From: Polaribacter porphyrae | Lineage (GTDB): Bacteria; Bacteroidota; Bacteroidia; Flavobacteriales; Flavobacteriaceae | Assembly: GCF_002954685.1 (NCBI RefSeq) | Contig: NZ_MSCN01000001.1 | Location: forward strand, 1,661,456-1,725,455 | Length of the DNA stretch: 64,000 nucleotides | Direction of reading: 5' to 3' | In this document: in pieces, positions 34,846-44,553 of the stretch | Layout of the letters: every line of letters starts with the position of its first letter | How positions within the stretch are numbered: the first letter of the stretch is position 1 | Made by a program: the position numbers and the translations under genes | Notes under the pieces: model-generated | The model's database searches: none | Told to the model about the DNA's origin: nothing | What the model saw: only the letters and a program-made list of their open reading frames with translations

Positions 34846-36111
34846 TTACGAATGTAAGCTTTTTAAAAGTTCTGCCAATTTCTGGGTTAAATTTTTTCTA
34901 TGATATTGTTCAATATTGATAGAATCAACTTGCAATTCATTTTTTTGATATTGATGGTATAAACGCTTTATTTCACTATAAATTTTATCTTCATCATCAT
35001 AATTTAAAACTACCCCAACATTAGTATCTTTAAGAATTTTAGACAAATCACTTTTTGATTTTCCTAAAGCTAAAATTGGTCTTTTAGCTGTTAAGTATTC
35101 AAATAATTTGCCTGTTAAAATTCCTTCAGAATTTTCTACATTAGGAATTAACAATAACAAAACTTGTGCTTTTTTCTGATATTCTATTGCCTTTTGATGA
35201 GATACATAGCCTATAAAATTAGTGACATTATTCAATTTATAAGCATAAATATCTTCTTTAACATCATTAGAAATATCACCAATAAAATTAAGTTTTATAT
35301 TATTTTTAAAACTCTCATTTTCATCACACAAACGTTTTACAGCCTTAAAAAATAGTTTAGGATTGCTTTGTTTAGGCAATAAACCAATATAACTTATGGA
35401 AAAAGTATTATCTAAAACTACTTTTCTATTTTGTAGAACCTCATCATCAAAACCATTGGTAATAACTTCTACTCTTTTAGCATTTTTAGAAAACTCTTTT
35501 TTTAATGTATCACTTACTGTTAGTATACAATCTGCATTTTTTAAGACTGATTTTTCTAGAACTAAATTATTTTTTTTTGCATAAGAAAGTGGACGTAATT
35601 CTTTATTATAGTATAAATTAGACCATGGATCTCTGAAATCTGCCAACCATTTTATTTGATTCTTTTGAGCTATTTTTTTTGCAATCAAATGCATAGAATG
35701 TGGAGGACCAGTGCTAATTACAACATCAACTTTTCTATGTTTTAAATAGGTGTTTAAATATTTGACTGATTTTTTTACCCAGAATATTTTTGGATCTGGA
35801 ATAAAGAAGTTTCCTCTCACAAATGATAAAAAACTACTATTTACAGCATTAGAAACATCTTTTTTTTGATTATTTTTTCGCTTCCAAAATAGTAAATCTG
35901 TAGGTTCAAAAATAGGTTGTTGTAGTACTTCTATTCCTTTTGGAATTTCATATAACAAACTTTTATCCTCTTTTGGATAATTAGCATTCTCAACAGTATA
36001 AATTATGGGCTCAACACCAAAATCTCTTAAATATTTAGCAAATTTCAGCCAACGTTGAACGCCACTTCCACCTGCAGGAGGCCAATAATATGTAATTATT
36101 AATACTCTCAA
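34846..36111 (-). CDS. Glycosyltransferase family 4-like protein
   Basis: 421 aa from a TTG start. The N-terminus RVLIITYYWPPAGGSGVQRW is the nucleotide-sugar GT-B Gly-rich loop, DVVISTGPPHSMHLIAKKIA near 130 and WLADFRDPWSN near 155 mark the acceptor domain. The donor domain contains SYIGLLPKQSNP near 240 and the ENSEGILTGKLFEYLTAKRP segment near 330, with the conserved Glu-x7-Glu pattern relaxed. The family adds sugars to lipid-linked or cell-surface glycans. The start overlaps the preceding stop codon as TTGA, so translation is coupled. Confidence 0.88.
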   Translation of the reverse strand: MRVLIITYYWPPAGGSGVQRWLKFAKYLRDFGVEPIIYTVENANYPKEDKSLLYEIPKGIEVLQQPIFEPTDLLFWKRKNNQKKDVSNAVNSSFLSFVRGNFFIPDPKIFWVKKSVKYLNTYLKHRKVDVVISTGPPHSMHLIAKKIAQKNQIKWLADFRDPWSNLYYNKELRPLSYAKKNNLVLEKSVLKNADCILTVSDTLKKEFSKNAKRVEVITNGFDDEVLQNRKVVLDNTFSISYIGLLPKQSNPKLFFKAVKRLCDENESFKNNIKLNFIGDISNDVKEDIYAYKLNNVTNFIGYVSHQKAIEYQKKAQVLLLLIPNVENSEGILTGKLFEYLTAKRPILALGKSKSDLSKILKDTNVGVVLNYDDEDKIYSEIKRLYHQYQKNELQVDSINIEQYHRKNLTQKLAELLKSLHS

Positions 36112-37166
36112 TTTTCTATTTCCTGTAAAAGTAAACGTTCTCTAACTGAAATATCAAAATTTTTGATACTATTTTCTTGCACTTCTCTTGCTATAGATTT
36201 TCTATCTAAATCACTTAAATCTAATGCCTTCTTTATAGTATTTTTAAAATGATTAATATCTTTCTTTTTGATAATAAAACCTTTATTTTTTGTAACATTT
36301 GGTAATGCCCCAACATTTGAAACAATTGGGATACAACCTGTTAACATAGCCTCAACCAAAGCACAGCCAAAACCCTCGTTAACAGAAACTTGTAAATAAA
36401 ACTCATGCTCTTGATAAGCTTTTTTTAAAGCTTCTTTTTCTAAATAAGGAATCGTAATTACATTAGTAGGAAAACCCTGCAAGGTTGACTTAAATGCGTC
36501 AGATATGCCAACAATTGTAAACTTTTCATTTGGGAATAGTTCAGCAGTTTTAAGAATCATATCTATCCCTTTTACTCGAAAAGATTTTAACGAGTTTACA
36601 AAACCTACAGATATAAATCCTGTTTTTTTTATTGTTGATTTTGTTGTCCAAAAATTAGAATCTAACCCATTTGGAATTACTGAAACTGGAGTTTTTAAAG
36701 TTGGGAAAAAACATCTAATTCCTTGCTTTTTTTGATTTACTTCATCATCAAAAGTGTGAGTTTGTTGCACTAAAGAAGCATCAACAGGGAAAAGTTTAGT
36801 TGCTCTTTTATAGGATTTATAAATAAAATACTTCAATATTTTTTTACGTAAACTGCCATAGTTATAAGCAGGAAAACTTACACAATCTGTCCCATTTAAA
36901 ATAATGTAGGTATTTACTCCAAACCATTTACCAAGAAGAGTGGGTAAATAAGAAAAATATCCTCCAAAGTTAATAATTATTGAGTATGAAGTTCTACTAT
37001 GTTTTAGTAAAAATAAAAATTGCTTATAAAAATTAACAATCAGTTTTTTAGGATTTCCCCAATCTAAATCTTGTGTAACAACTTGATATTTTTTTTCTAA
37101 AAAAGAAATATCATTATTGATAAATGTTGCTTTTTTAGGATAGATATAGAGAAGTTTATTTTTCAT
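36108..37166 (-). CDS. GT-B glycosyltransferase (group 1)
   Basis: 352 aa. The acceptor half (about 1-160) has FGGYFSYLPTLLGKWFG near 70 and LNGTDCVSFP near 92. The donor half has VIPNGLDSNFW near 165, IGISDAFKS-like strands and VSVNEGFGCALVEAMLTGCIP near 262-285, the family 4 EGFG-x-EAM motif for nucleotide-sugar binding. Predicted to transfer a hexose in surface polysaccharide or LPS assembly. It overlaps the kinase-like gene upstream by 11 bases and the next glycosyltransferase by 4. Confidence 0.88.
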   Translation of the reverse strand: MKNKLLYIYPKKATFINNDISFLEKKYQVVTQDLDWGNPKKLIVNFYKQFLFLLKHSRTSYSIIINFGGYFSYLPTLLGKWFGVNTYIILNGTDCVSFPAYNYGSLRKKILKYFIYKSYKRATKLFPVDASLVQQTHTFDDEVNQKKQGIRCFFPTLKTPVSVIPNGLDSNFWTTKSTIKKTGFISVGFVNSLKSFRVKGIDMILKTAELFPNEKFTIVGISDAFKSTLQGFPTNVITIPYLEKEALKKAYQEHEFYLQVSVNEGFGCALVEAMLTGCIPIVSNVGALPNVTKNKGFIIKKKDINHFKNTIKKALDLSDLDRKSIAREVQENSIKNFDISVRERLLLQEIEN

Positions 37167-37953
37167 TCTCTAACATAAAATTTAGAAACTCAACTTTCAT
37201 GTTTTCTTTATTTATACCTGTTAAACCTACAGCATCTTTACTATTTATTTGTTTTAAATTATGTTCCAAATCTTTACTTACACAAATTTCTTTGATAAGA
37301 ATTTGTAAATCATTCTTTATAGTTAAAACATCTTGCTCATTAATTGTTTTACATTTTTGTAAACATTGTAGATAATAACTATAAAAGTAAAAAAAATCAA
37401 AAAGAATTGAATTGGTTACTTTCTTATCATCAATAAAGCTAATTTCTTTTCTACTAGATACTAGTATGTTGAAGTGTGTAAAGTCTCCATGAACTTTTTT
37501 ATTGTCTTTTAACTCTTGCCATCTTTTTTTTAAAGCAGATTTTAGAAATACTCTTTTTTTTAAATATTCGTTTTTAGAATATTTTTCGATAATCGAATAT
37601 CCCAAAAAATTATGCTCAATAAAATCTTCTTCAGGAATTTTTTGTAGTACTTTAATTGGATTTTCATGCTCATCAAAACAGAAAAAGACTACTTTATTTC
37701 CACTTTTATAGCCTAAATGTATATTTGTGACTTCTGGTAATTGAAATTTTAATTTTGTTTTATCAAGAAGAGTACTTAAATAGTGTCCTAAATTGGTTTT
37801 TCTAAAACGTAATAAGATACCTTCTTTTGCAGAAACTTGAAGGCTTAATGCTTTAAAAAGTCTTGTATTTAATTGATGTACATCATCATATAAAATACTT
37901 ATATTTTGATTTTTTGGATAGCAAAAAAAAGATTTTTCTACTAATTTTTGCAT
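37156..37953 (-). CDS. Kinase-like (APH fold) protein of the glycan cluster
   Basis: 265 aa. The catalytic loop VHGDFTHFNILVS near residue 155 and metal site FIDDKK near 173 match the aminoglycoside-phosphotransferase/choline-kinase fold (HGD-x4-N and D-D in place of DFG). The N-terminal lobe is poorly conserved. Placed between a methyltransferase and glycosyltransferases with overlaps of 13 and 11 bases, it may phosphorylate a sugar or heptose of the glycan. Antibiotic-resistance function is unlikely from context. The exact substrate is unknown. Confidence 0.65.
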   Translation of the reverse strand: MQKLVEKSFFCYPKNQNISILYDDVHQLNTRLFKALSLQVSAKEGILLRFRKTNLGHYLSTLLDKTKLKFQLPEVTNIHLGYKSGNKVVFFCFDEHENPIKVLQKIPEEDFIEHNFLGYSIIEKYSKNEYLKKRVFLKSALKKRWQELKDNKKVHGDFTHFNILVSSRKEISFIDDKKVTNSILFDFFYFYSYYLQCLQKCKTINEQDVLTIKNDLQILIKEICVSKDLEHNLKQINSKDAVGLTGINKENMKVEFLNFMLENEK

Positions 37954-38642
37954 AGCAAAAGTTTTCTCTTTTTCTGCAAAGGATCATCATCAGAAATTTC
38001 ATTAATCAATTGTACATTTTTGTAAATTGATTTTAAAAAACTGATTTGCTCCTCTTGTTGCTCGTCTTTTCCATTCGATTCAAACAACAAATTATCGCTG
38101 ATACTTTGTACAAACTGAATCAATTCTTTCCAATTTGGCAACCACATACAGACTGACAACAAAAAGCAAATATCTACTTTATTTGTTGGTAAAAAATCTT
38201 TGATGTAATCGAGTTTTTCGTTCTCTAAATCAAAAACATAAAACTGTAAATTACTATTTTTTGAATGTTCTTTTATTCGATTAGAAACGTTTATCATTCT
38301 AGAGTCGTAGTCAATACCAACTCCATAGTGAATTTCTTTTGCAATGGCATTTAGCATACCTCCTTGGTTAGAACCTATATCTAAAACCGTTTTATTTTTA
38401 AAATCAAAAGGTACGTTTGCAAACCGTTCTTCAGGGTTTCTTTGTCCTTTTAAAACTTTTCCACCAAAATTAAAAGTATGGTAACCAACATCATATAATT
38501 CTCCTGAATAAGTTGATGCACTTTTTTTAGTATAATTTAAAAGATTAATAACTTTTAGCTCTTCTCTAGTAAACTCTTTTACATCGCTATCTAAATTGAT
38601 ACGTTTTGGTGTAAATTTTTTCTTCTTAAAGTAATTAAACAT
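37941..38642 (-). CDS. SAM-dependent class I methyltransferase
   Basis: 233 aa from the ATG at 38642; the frame opens two codons earlier at a TTG. The SAM motif VLDIGSNQGGMLNAIA is near residue 88, followed by an acidic GIDYDSRMI strand end and a motif IV region LLSVCMWLPN near 150. The N-terminal 60 residues are family-specific and contain YDVGYHTFNFGGKV. Its position in the glycan run, overlapping the kinase-like gene by 13 bases, suggests sugar or lipid methylation. Methylation of another small molecule cannot be ruled out. Confidence 0.8.
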   Translation of the reverse strand: MFNYFKKKKFTPKRINLDSDVKEFTREELKVINLLNYTKKSASTYSGELYDVGYHTFNFGGKVLKGQRNPEERFANVPFDFKNKTVLDIGSNQGGMLNAIAKEIHYGVGIDYDSRMINVSNRIKEHSKNSNLQFYVFDLENEKLDYIKDFLPTNKVDICFLLSVCMWLPNWKELIQFVQSISDNLLFESNGKDEQQEEQISFLKSIYKNVQLINEISDDDPLQKKRKLLLCKN

Positions 38643-38654
38643 AGTCAATTTTTA

Positions 38655-41102
38655 TCAAACGTTTGCAGTTTGGTTTGCCATTCTATTTTTCTTCTTTTTC
38701 TTTTCATCATAAAAGAACCATCCAATAGTTACTACAATTAAAATGAGGTAAGAAGCTATTGAGATAAAGCCTCCTTGTTGTATTACTTTAGGTTCAAATT
38801 TAAAAATGATTTCGTTTTCTCCAACAGGTACTTTCATCCCTCTTAATACATAATTTACTTGATAGTGTGGTTGTAATTGTCCATTAATATAGGTATTCCA
38901 ACCATCTTTGTAATAAATTTCCGAGAAAACAGCAAATTGCTCTTTTTGTGTATTAGATTTATAAATGAGTTTATTCAAATCGTATTCTATCAACTCAATA
39001 GTTGCTGTAGAATCTTTATCAAACGTAAGATTACCAACTTCATTAAATTTATTAACATTTAAAACTGCTATTGTTTTGGTATTTAAAGAATCTAGTGCCT
39101 TAATTTCTTCATTTGCAGAAGTAACTGTTAACACTTTATCAACAAACCAAGCATTACCATTTGCATCTGGGTTAACTTGAGCTTGGGGTTGTCTTTGCTT
39201 ATTTTCTACAATAAAATATTTGGTATTCAGCATATTTAATACCTCCATATTATTTTTTGCTATTTGATAATCAAACAACTCATTATAACGTCCCATTTTT
39301 GCTGCATGATAACCACCTATTGATTGATGAAAATAAGAAGTTGAGCCATCTTCCATAGGATTTCCTATAAAATTACCCACTCTAAAATGAGAAGTATCTT
39401 GAAGTATTAATTTATCTGCACTAGAGGCAGTAAAAGGTTTTTCTATTCTTTTTGCTGGTTTAAATTCCTTTTCACTTACATATTTCCTATCTACAGAAAT
39501 TAAATCTACCAAAATAAAACTTGCAACCAAAATTACAGCAATATGTTGTTTTAGTTTTTTATTTAACAAAAACCATAAAACGGCTCCAGTAGCAACAACA
39601 AAACCTAAAGAACGTAATGTATCAAACAATAAAATTGATTTTCTATCAGCTATTAAAGCATCAATTAAACCTGGTAAGTCTTTGTAATTATTATCTCTAA
39701 TTCCTTCAAAGGTTGCAAAAATATGAGCTAGTAGAAATCCAAATACAATTAATCCACCAAAACCAAAAACAGCTTTTTCTAATGCTTTCCTTTTTTCTTT
39801 TTTTGAGATTGAAGATGAAAAGAATTCTTTTAATGCTAAAACTCCTAAAATTGGTACACATAATTCTGCAATAACCTGAATAGAAGATACTGCTCTAAAT
39901 TTATTGTATAAAGGAATATAATCAATAAAAAAGTTAGTAAGTCCTTCAAAATTTCTGCCCCAACTTAATAAAATTGAGAATATAGTAGCAGCCACTAGCC
40001 ACTGCTTTAACCTTCCTTTTACTAGAAAAATGCCTAAAAAAAATAAAAAGAAAATAACAGCTCCAATATATGCAGGTGCTTCCACGATGGGTTGATCTCC
40101 CCAATACGTTAGTACTTGTTCTGAATAATCATCAGCCACTTTTTTACCTGCTCTTTTTTTTATCAATTTATAAAAATTAGAATCATCTCCCAATTTTTCA
40201 AAAGTTCCACCACCCATATACCTTGGTACAAATAGATTAAATGTTTCTAATTTTGAGTAGCTGTATTGTGTAATATAAGCTTTGTCTAAACCTCTGGTTG
40301 CTTCTTTTTTAGAACCATCTGGTTTTATAGTCAATTCAGATTTTCCTCTAGTACTATAATCTGCATACTCTTTTGTAGCCATTAACCTAGATGCATTTGC
40401 CCCAATTCCTAAAAACACAGCAGCAATAATAACAGCAGCTTGTTTTATAAAAGTTGGTAATATCTTTTCTTTGATAGCGTTTATGAGTTGTACAATACCC
40501 AAAATCAATAAACAAAAACCTAAATAATAAGTCATTTGTATGTGATTGGTGTAAATTTCTAATGCCATTGCCAAACCAGTAACAATAAAACCTAGTACGT
40601 ATCTGCGTTTAAAAACCCACAAAACACCAGCTAAAACTAAAGGCATATATGCAATTGCATGTGCTTTTGCATTATGACCAGGTACAAAAATGATGATTAA
40701 ATATGTAGAAAAACCAAACGATAATGAACCAAGAATAGCTAATCTCCATTCAACTTTTAGAGCCATCATCAATACAAAAAAGCTCAAAAAATATAAAAAA
40801 GTATAATCTGCAGGTCTTGGTAAAAAACGAAGTAATCTGTCTAAACTCCTCACGTAATCATGAGGATAATAGGCACTTACTTGGTAAGCTGGCATTCCAC
40901 TAAAGGATGCTCCTGTCCAATAGGGTTCTTCATCATTATTCTCTGCCCTGTAATCTACAATCTCTTTCGCCATTCCATTAAACTGTGTAATATCTGATTG
41001 CGAAATTTTTTGTCCTTTCAAAACAGGATGGAAATACAATAGAGAAGCTATCATAAAAATTAGAATAGCTACAACGTAAGGAAATATTTTTTTAAGATTC
41101 AA
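38655..41102 (-). CDS. YfhO-family polytopic membrane protein
   Basis: 815 aa from a TTG start; the next in-frame ATG would remove most of the first helix. About 13 membrane segments fill residues 5-520 and the last helix lies near 785-805, with a periplasmic domain between 550 and 780. The loop after the first helix, QFNGMAKEIVDYRAENNDEEPYW, carries acidic residues in the position used by GT-C glycosyltransferases. YfhO proteins decorate teichoic or surface polymers with sugars from lipid-linked donors; in Bacteroidetes the acceptor is unknown. It heads the minus-strand glycan run. Confidence 0.85.
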   Translation of the reverse strand: MNLKKIFPYVVAILIFMIASLLYFHPVLKGQKISQSDITQFNGMAKEIVDYRAENNDEEPYWTGASFSGMPAYQVSAYYPHDYVRSLDRLLRFLPRPADYTFLYFLSFFVLMMALKVEWRLAILGSLSFGFSTYLIIIFVPGHNAKAHAIAYMPLVLAGVLWVFKRRYVLGFIVTGLAMALEIYTNHIQMTYYLGFCLLILGIVQLINAIKEKILPTFIKQAAVIIAAVFLGIGANASRLMATKEYADYSTRGKSELTIKPDGSKKEATRGLDKAYITQYSYSKLETFNLFVPRYMGGGTFEKLGDDSNFYKLIKKRAGKKVADDYSEQVLTYWGDQPIVEAPAYIGAVIFFLFFLGIFLVKGRLKQWLVAATIFSILLSWGRNFEGLTNFFIDYIPLYNKFRAVSSIQVIAELCVPILGVLALKEFFSSSISKKEKRKALEKAVFGFGGLIVFGFLLAHIFATFEGIRDNNYKDLPGLIDALIADRKSILLFDTLRSLGFVVATGAVLWFLLNKKLKQHIAVILVASFILVDLISVDRKYVSEKEFKPAKRIEKPFTASSADKLILQDTSHFRVGNFIGNPMEDGSTSYFHQSIGGYHAAKMGRYNELFDYQIAKNNMEVLNMLNTKYFIVENKQRQPQAQVNPDANGNAWFVDKVLTVTSANEEIKALDSLNTKTIAVLNVNKFNEVGNLTFDKDSTATIELIEYDLNKLIYKSNTQKEQFAVFSEIYYKDGWNTYINGQLQPHYQVNYVLRGMKVPVGENEIIFKFEPKVIQQGGFISIASYLILIVVTIGWFFYDEKKKKKNRMANQTANV

Positions 41103-41149
41103 ATTGTAATTTTAAGTATTGTTTAATTAGTCTTATATATTTAAAAAGT

Positions 41150-41407
41150 TTAGTCTATTTCTTCAAAATCGACATATTCTCCAACAGAATTATTACTTTG
41201 ATTTTGTTTTCTAGGTGCTTTATCTATAATTGTTTCGCCTTCTTTTACTGAACTTTTAGGTTGCTGGTTTCCAAACTGTTGTTCTGCCTTTTTTTGGATA
41301 GTATCTGATACTTTTTTCAAGACAAAAGGTGCTAGAAGTCTTGCTAAAAACTTAAAAGCGTAGTAAAATAATAATATAAAAAAGAGTGTTTTTAATAAAC
41401 CTATCAT
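41150..41407 (-). CDS. DUF4834 family small membrane protein
   Basis: 85 aa. A single N-terminal membrane helix (IGLLKTLFFILLFYYAFKF, residues 2-20) is followed by a short amphipathic segment and a charged, Gln/Lys-rich cytosolic tail ending GEYVDFEEID. This layout is the DUF4834 family of Bacteroidetes, always small and of unknown function. Its gene lies between yfhO and the divergent transporter gene. Confidence 0.75.
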   Translation of the reverse strand: MIGLLKTLFFILLFYYAFKFLARLLAPFVLKKVSDTIQKKAEQQFGNQQPKSSVKEGETIIDKAPRKQNQSNNSVGEYVDFEEID

Positions 41408-41430
41408 AGTGTTTTGTTAAAAAAATCTAT

Positions 41431-41438
41431 CAAAAATA
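41431..41438 (-). promoter_or_regulatory. -7 promoter box of the DUF4834-yfhO run
   Basis: Minus-strand TATTTTTG matches TAnnTTTG, 23 bases before the ATG at 41407. No TTG occurs at the -33 distance. Confidence 0.4.
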
Positions 41439-41530
41439 ATAATTTGGAAACAATTGTAACGTTAACAAACTATAAAACTTCGAGAAAGGTAAAAAAGTAT
41501 GTATCACTTTTTAAAACAGCATTTTTGTTC

Positions 41531-41538
41531 TATGTTTG
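41531..41538 (+). promoter_or_regulatory. -7 promoter box of the transporter gene at 41582
   Basis: TATGTTTG matches TAnnTTTG and lies 43 bases before the ATG at 41582. Its position supports that ATG instead of the TTG at 41414, which would place the promoter inside the gene. Confidence 0.5.
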
Positions 41539-41581
41539 TTTATCACTTTTTTTAGAATTTAAAAATAATGAACTTTCGAAG

Positions 41582-42607
41582 ATGAAAAGCCACTCTTTTA
41601 AATACACTTTATTCTTTTACTTTATTGGGTTACAAACTGTTTTTGCTCAATATACAGAGGTAATAAACTCTAATAAACCTGGGTTTTCTGAAAGCCCATA
41701 TAGTGTTGGTACAGGTGTTTACCAATTTGAAAGCAATCTGTTTTTTAGAAACACCAAAATAGAACCTACCTTTTCTAGACCACAATCTTTTGGTTTTGAT
41801 ATGCTATTTAGAACTAGCTTATTTTTAGAAAAATTAGAATTAAATGCACAAGTAAGTTATAACAGAGATAAAGTAGCTTTTAAAAATATTTTTACATCAC
41901 ATTATTTTGATACAGGTTTTAGCAGATTTACAATTGGTGCTAAATATTTGATTTATCAACAAGAATATGAAGATAAGAGCAAAGAAGTAAGAAGTTGGAA
42001 AAGACGAAATGCTTTTGATAAAAAAAGATTAATACCTTCTGTTGCTATCTATGCAGGGTTGAATACAGACATGGTTAACGATTACTATAAGACTGGCAAC
42101 ATGTCTCCTAAAGTGGGTGTTTTATTGCAAAACAATTTAAGTAATCAATTTAATATTATTACTAATGTTTTTTATGATAAAATAGGCACTGATTTTCCTG
42201 AATTATCTTATATAATTACTGGTACATACAATTTTAGTGATAGATGGTCCACTTTTATAGAAAATCAAACTATTTTTCAAGAGTTTAGAAATGTAACCAA
42301 TTTAGGAACAGGTTTAGCATATCTTTATAATAAAAACTTACAAATAAATGCTTCTGGTAGGTTTTTAGCAGAAGGTACAGCAGCAGGTTTTTATGCAGGC
42401 TTTGGAGTTTCTTATAGAATTAATAAACATAAAGATAGCTATAAAGAGGTTGATGAAAATGGAAGAGAAGTAAAAAATACGCCTATAACAAGGTATAACA
42501 AAAAGAAAAACGGATTTTTTAGCAGACTTTTTAGTATTTTTACAAAAAAGAAAGATAATAAATCATCTAAAAAAAGAACTAGAAAAAAAAGGAAAAGAAA
42601 AAATTAA
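41582..42607 (+). CDS. Outer-membrane transporter-like beta-barrel protein
   Basis: 341 aa from the ATG at 41582, giving a clean signal peptide (hydrophobic TLFFYFIGLQTVFA, cleavage before QYTE). The mature part opens with INSNKPGFSESPYSVGTGVY, as in the MetA/phenol-degradation-type outer-membrane family, and continues as alternating amphipathic strands to about residue 290. A strongly basic tail (Lys/Arg-rich, last 40 residues) is unusual for a barrel and may lie in the periplasm. Cargo is unknown. The frame remains open back to a TTG at 41414 but those residues lack a signal peptide. Confidence 0.7.
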   Translation: MKSHSFKYTLFFYFIGLQTVFAQYTEVINSNKPGFSESPYSVGTGVYQFESNLFFRNTKIEPTFSRPQSFGFDMLFRTSLFLEKLELNAQVSYNRDKVAFKNIFTSHYFDTGFSRFTIGAKYLIYQQEYEDKSKEVRSWKRRNAFDKKRLIPSVAIYAGLNTDMVNDYYKTGNMSPKVGVLLQNNLSNQFNIITNVFYDKIGTDFPELSYIITGTYNFSDRWSTFIENQTIFQEFRNVTNLGTGLAYLYNKNLQINASGRFLAEGTAAGFYAGFGVSYRINKHKDSYKEVDENGREVKNTPITRYNKKKNGFFSRLFSIFTKKKDNKSSKKRTRKKRKRKN

Positions 42608-42623
42608 AACCCCCAAATTAATT

Positions 42624-43745
42624 ATGATAATCTTAAAAGAAGCCAAAACAAAAAGAGATCTCAAGCGTTTTGTTTTATTTCCTTTTTCTTTATACAGACG
42701 CAATAAATATTGGGTACCTCCAATAATAAAAGACGAAATCGCCAATTTTAATCCAAAGAAAAATCCTGTTTTTAAAAATGCAGACGCCCACTTTTTTTTA
42801 GCTTATAGAGGTAAAAAAATTGTTGGTAGAGTTGTAGCGATTATCAATTGGTTTGAAGTGGATAAGCAACAAATTAAAAAAATGCGTTTTGGTTGGTTTG
42901 ATGTAATTGATGATATTGAAGTAACCAAAACTCTACTCGATAAAGTAAATGAAATTGGGAAAGCAAATAATTTAGAATATATAGAAGGCCCTGTAGGTTT
43001 TAATAATCTTGATAAAACAGGCGTACTTGTTGATGGTTTTGAGCATTTAGGCACTATGATTACTTGGTATAATCATCCTTATTACAAAGATCATTTAGAA
43101 CAATTGGGCTTTGTAAAAGAAAAAGAATATTTAGAAAACAAATTTATGTTTAAAAATGTTGATGCTGTTTATTACAACAGAATCAGTAACGTTATAAAAA
43201 AGCGTTATCATTTAAAAGCTCTAGATTTTAAGAAAACCAAACAGATTTTACCTTATGTAAATGAAATGTTTGAAGTTTTCGATAAATCGTATTCTAAACT
43301 CTCTACTTATGTTCCTATATCTGATGCACAAATAGCATATTTTAAAAAGAAATATATTTCATTTATCAATCCAGAATATATAAAATTTGTAATGGATAAG
43401 GATGGTAAACTCATTGCTTTTGCAATTGTAATGCCTTCATTTTCTAATGCTTTGCGAAAAGCAAGAGGTCGATTATTTCCTTTAGGGATTTTAAGGTTAC
43501 TTAAGGCTAAAAAACATGCTAAAGATGTTACTTTTTACTTGATTGGTGTTCATCCTGATTATCAAAATAAAGGAGTTACAGCAATTATTTTTGATCAATA
43601 TACAAAGACCTTTAGCAAAAAAGGAATCGTTAATTGTATAAGAACCCCTGAATTGGAAGATAATGAAGCTATAAAAAAAATCTGGGAAGATTTTAACCCA
43701 GTTACCCATAAAAGACGTAGAACATACAGAAAAAATATTGTTTAG
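42624..43745 (+). CDS. GNAT-fold N-acetyltransferase-like protein
   Basis: 373 aa, soluble. The N-terminal block FVLFPFSLYRRNKYWVPPI at residues 16-34 and HFFLAYRGKKIVGRVVAIIN near 57 are characteristic of a large uncharacterised acyltransferase family in Bacteroidetes. A GNAT-like acetyl-CoA loop is suggested by LIGVHPDYQNKGVTAIIFDQ near 310, in the second half. Two GNAT-like lobes are likely. Substrate unknown. It starts 16 bases after the transporter gene and precedes rsmE. Confidence 0.7.
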   Translation: MIILKEAKTKRDLKRFVLFPFSLYRRNKYWVPPIIKDEIANFNPKKNPVFKNADAHFFLAYRGKKIVGRVVAIINWFEVDKQQIKKMRFGWFDVIDDIEVTKTLLDKVNEIGKANNLEYIEGPVGFNNLDKTGVLVDGFEHLGTMITWYNHPYYKDHLEQLGFVKEKEYLENKFMFKNVDAVYYNRISNVIKKRYHLKALDFKKTKQILPYVNEMFEVFDKSYSKLSTYVPISDAQIAYFKKKYISFINPEYIKFVMDKDGKLIAFAIVMPSFSNALRKARGRLFPLGILRLLKAKKHAKDVTFYLIGVHPDYQNKGVTAIIFDQYTKTFSKKGIVNCIRTPELEDNEAIKKIWEDFNPVTHKRRRTYRKNIV

Positions 43746-43763
43746 TAGGAAGTAGAAAGATTA

Positions 43764-43771
43764 TAAATTTG
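43764..43771 (+). promoter_or_regulatory. -7 promoter box of rsmE
   Basis: TAAATTTG matches TAnnTTTG and lies 29 bases before the ATG at 43801. The -33 region shows no clear TTG. Confidence 0.4.
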
Positions 43772-43800
43772 AGATGAAAAACAAAAATTTTTACTAAAAA

Positions 43801-44511
43801 ATGCAACTTTTCTACAATTCTGATATTACTAAAAACACTACTCAAATTACTTTCGATAAAATTGAAAGCAAACATATAGTGCGTGTTTTACGTAAAAAAG
43901 AAGACGATACTTTAAATATCACAAACGGAAAAGGATTTTTATTTGAAGCAAAAATTAACATTGCTAATGACAAAAAATGTATTGCTGAAATTATTTCTGT
44001 TACAGAAAAATCAAAACTTTGGGATTATTATTTGCATGTAGCTATTGCTCCAACAAAAAACAACGATCGTTTTGAATGGTTTTTAGAAAAAGCTACAGAA
44101 ATTGGTATTGATGAAATAACGCCTATTATCTGTCAAAATTCTGAAAGAAGAATTGTAAAACTAGAACGTTTTGAAAAAATCATCCAATCTGCGATGAAGC
44201 AATCTTTAAAATTTACATTGCCAAAACTAAATCTGCCAATAAAATTCAATGAATTTATCAATCTAGATTTTGATGGAAAGGTTTGTATTGCACATTGTGA
44301 AGATGTTAAACAGAAAAAAAATCTAAAGTCGATAATACATCCATCAGAAAAAACAACCATTCTCATTGGTCCTGAAGGTGATTTTTCTTCTCAAGAAATT
44401 AAAAAATCTTTAACAAAAAATTGCATACCAATTTCTTTAGGAGAAAGCAGATTACGAACTGAAACTGCTGGTTTAGTTGCTGTAAATTTGGTTTCTTTTG
44501 TTAATGGATAA
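43801..44511 (+). CDS. rsmE: 16S rRNA (uracil-1498-N3)-methyltransferase
   Basis: 236 aa. The N-terminal PUA-like domain includes KHIVRVLRKKEDD near residue 24; the SPOUT domain has EKATEIGIDEITPIICQNSERR near 100, the SAM knot TTILIGPEGDFSSQEI near 182 and LGESRLRTETAGLVAV at the C-terminus. These are all signature RsmE elements. The enzyme methylates U1498 in the ribosomal decoding region. DUF4159 follows 42 bases downstream. Confidence 0.95.
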   Translation: MQLFYNSDITKNTTQITFDKIESKHIVRVLRKKEDDTLNITNGKGFLFEAKINIANDKKCIAEIISVTEKSKLWDYYLHVAIAPTKNNDRFEWFLEKATEIGIDEITPIICQNSERRIVKLERFEKIIQSAMKQSLKFTLPKLNLPIKFNEFINLDFDGKVCIAHCEDVKQKKNLKSIIHPSEKTTILIGPEGDFSSQEIKKSLTKNCIPISLGESRLRTETAGLVAVNLVSFVNG

Positions 44512-44553
44512 ATTCTATTTTACTATATTGCTGTAAATTCTTTTTAAGGCTTT

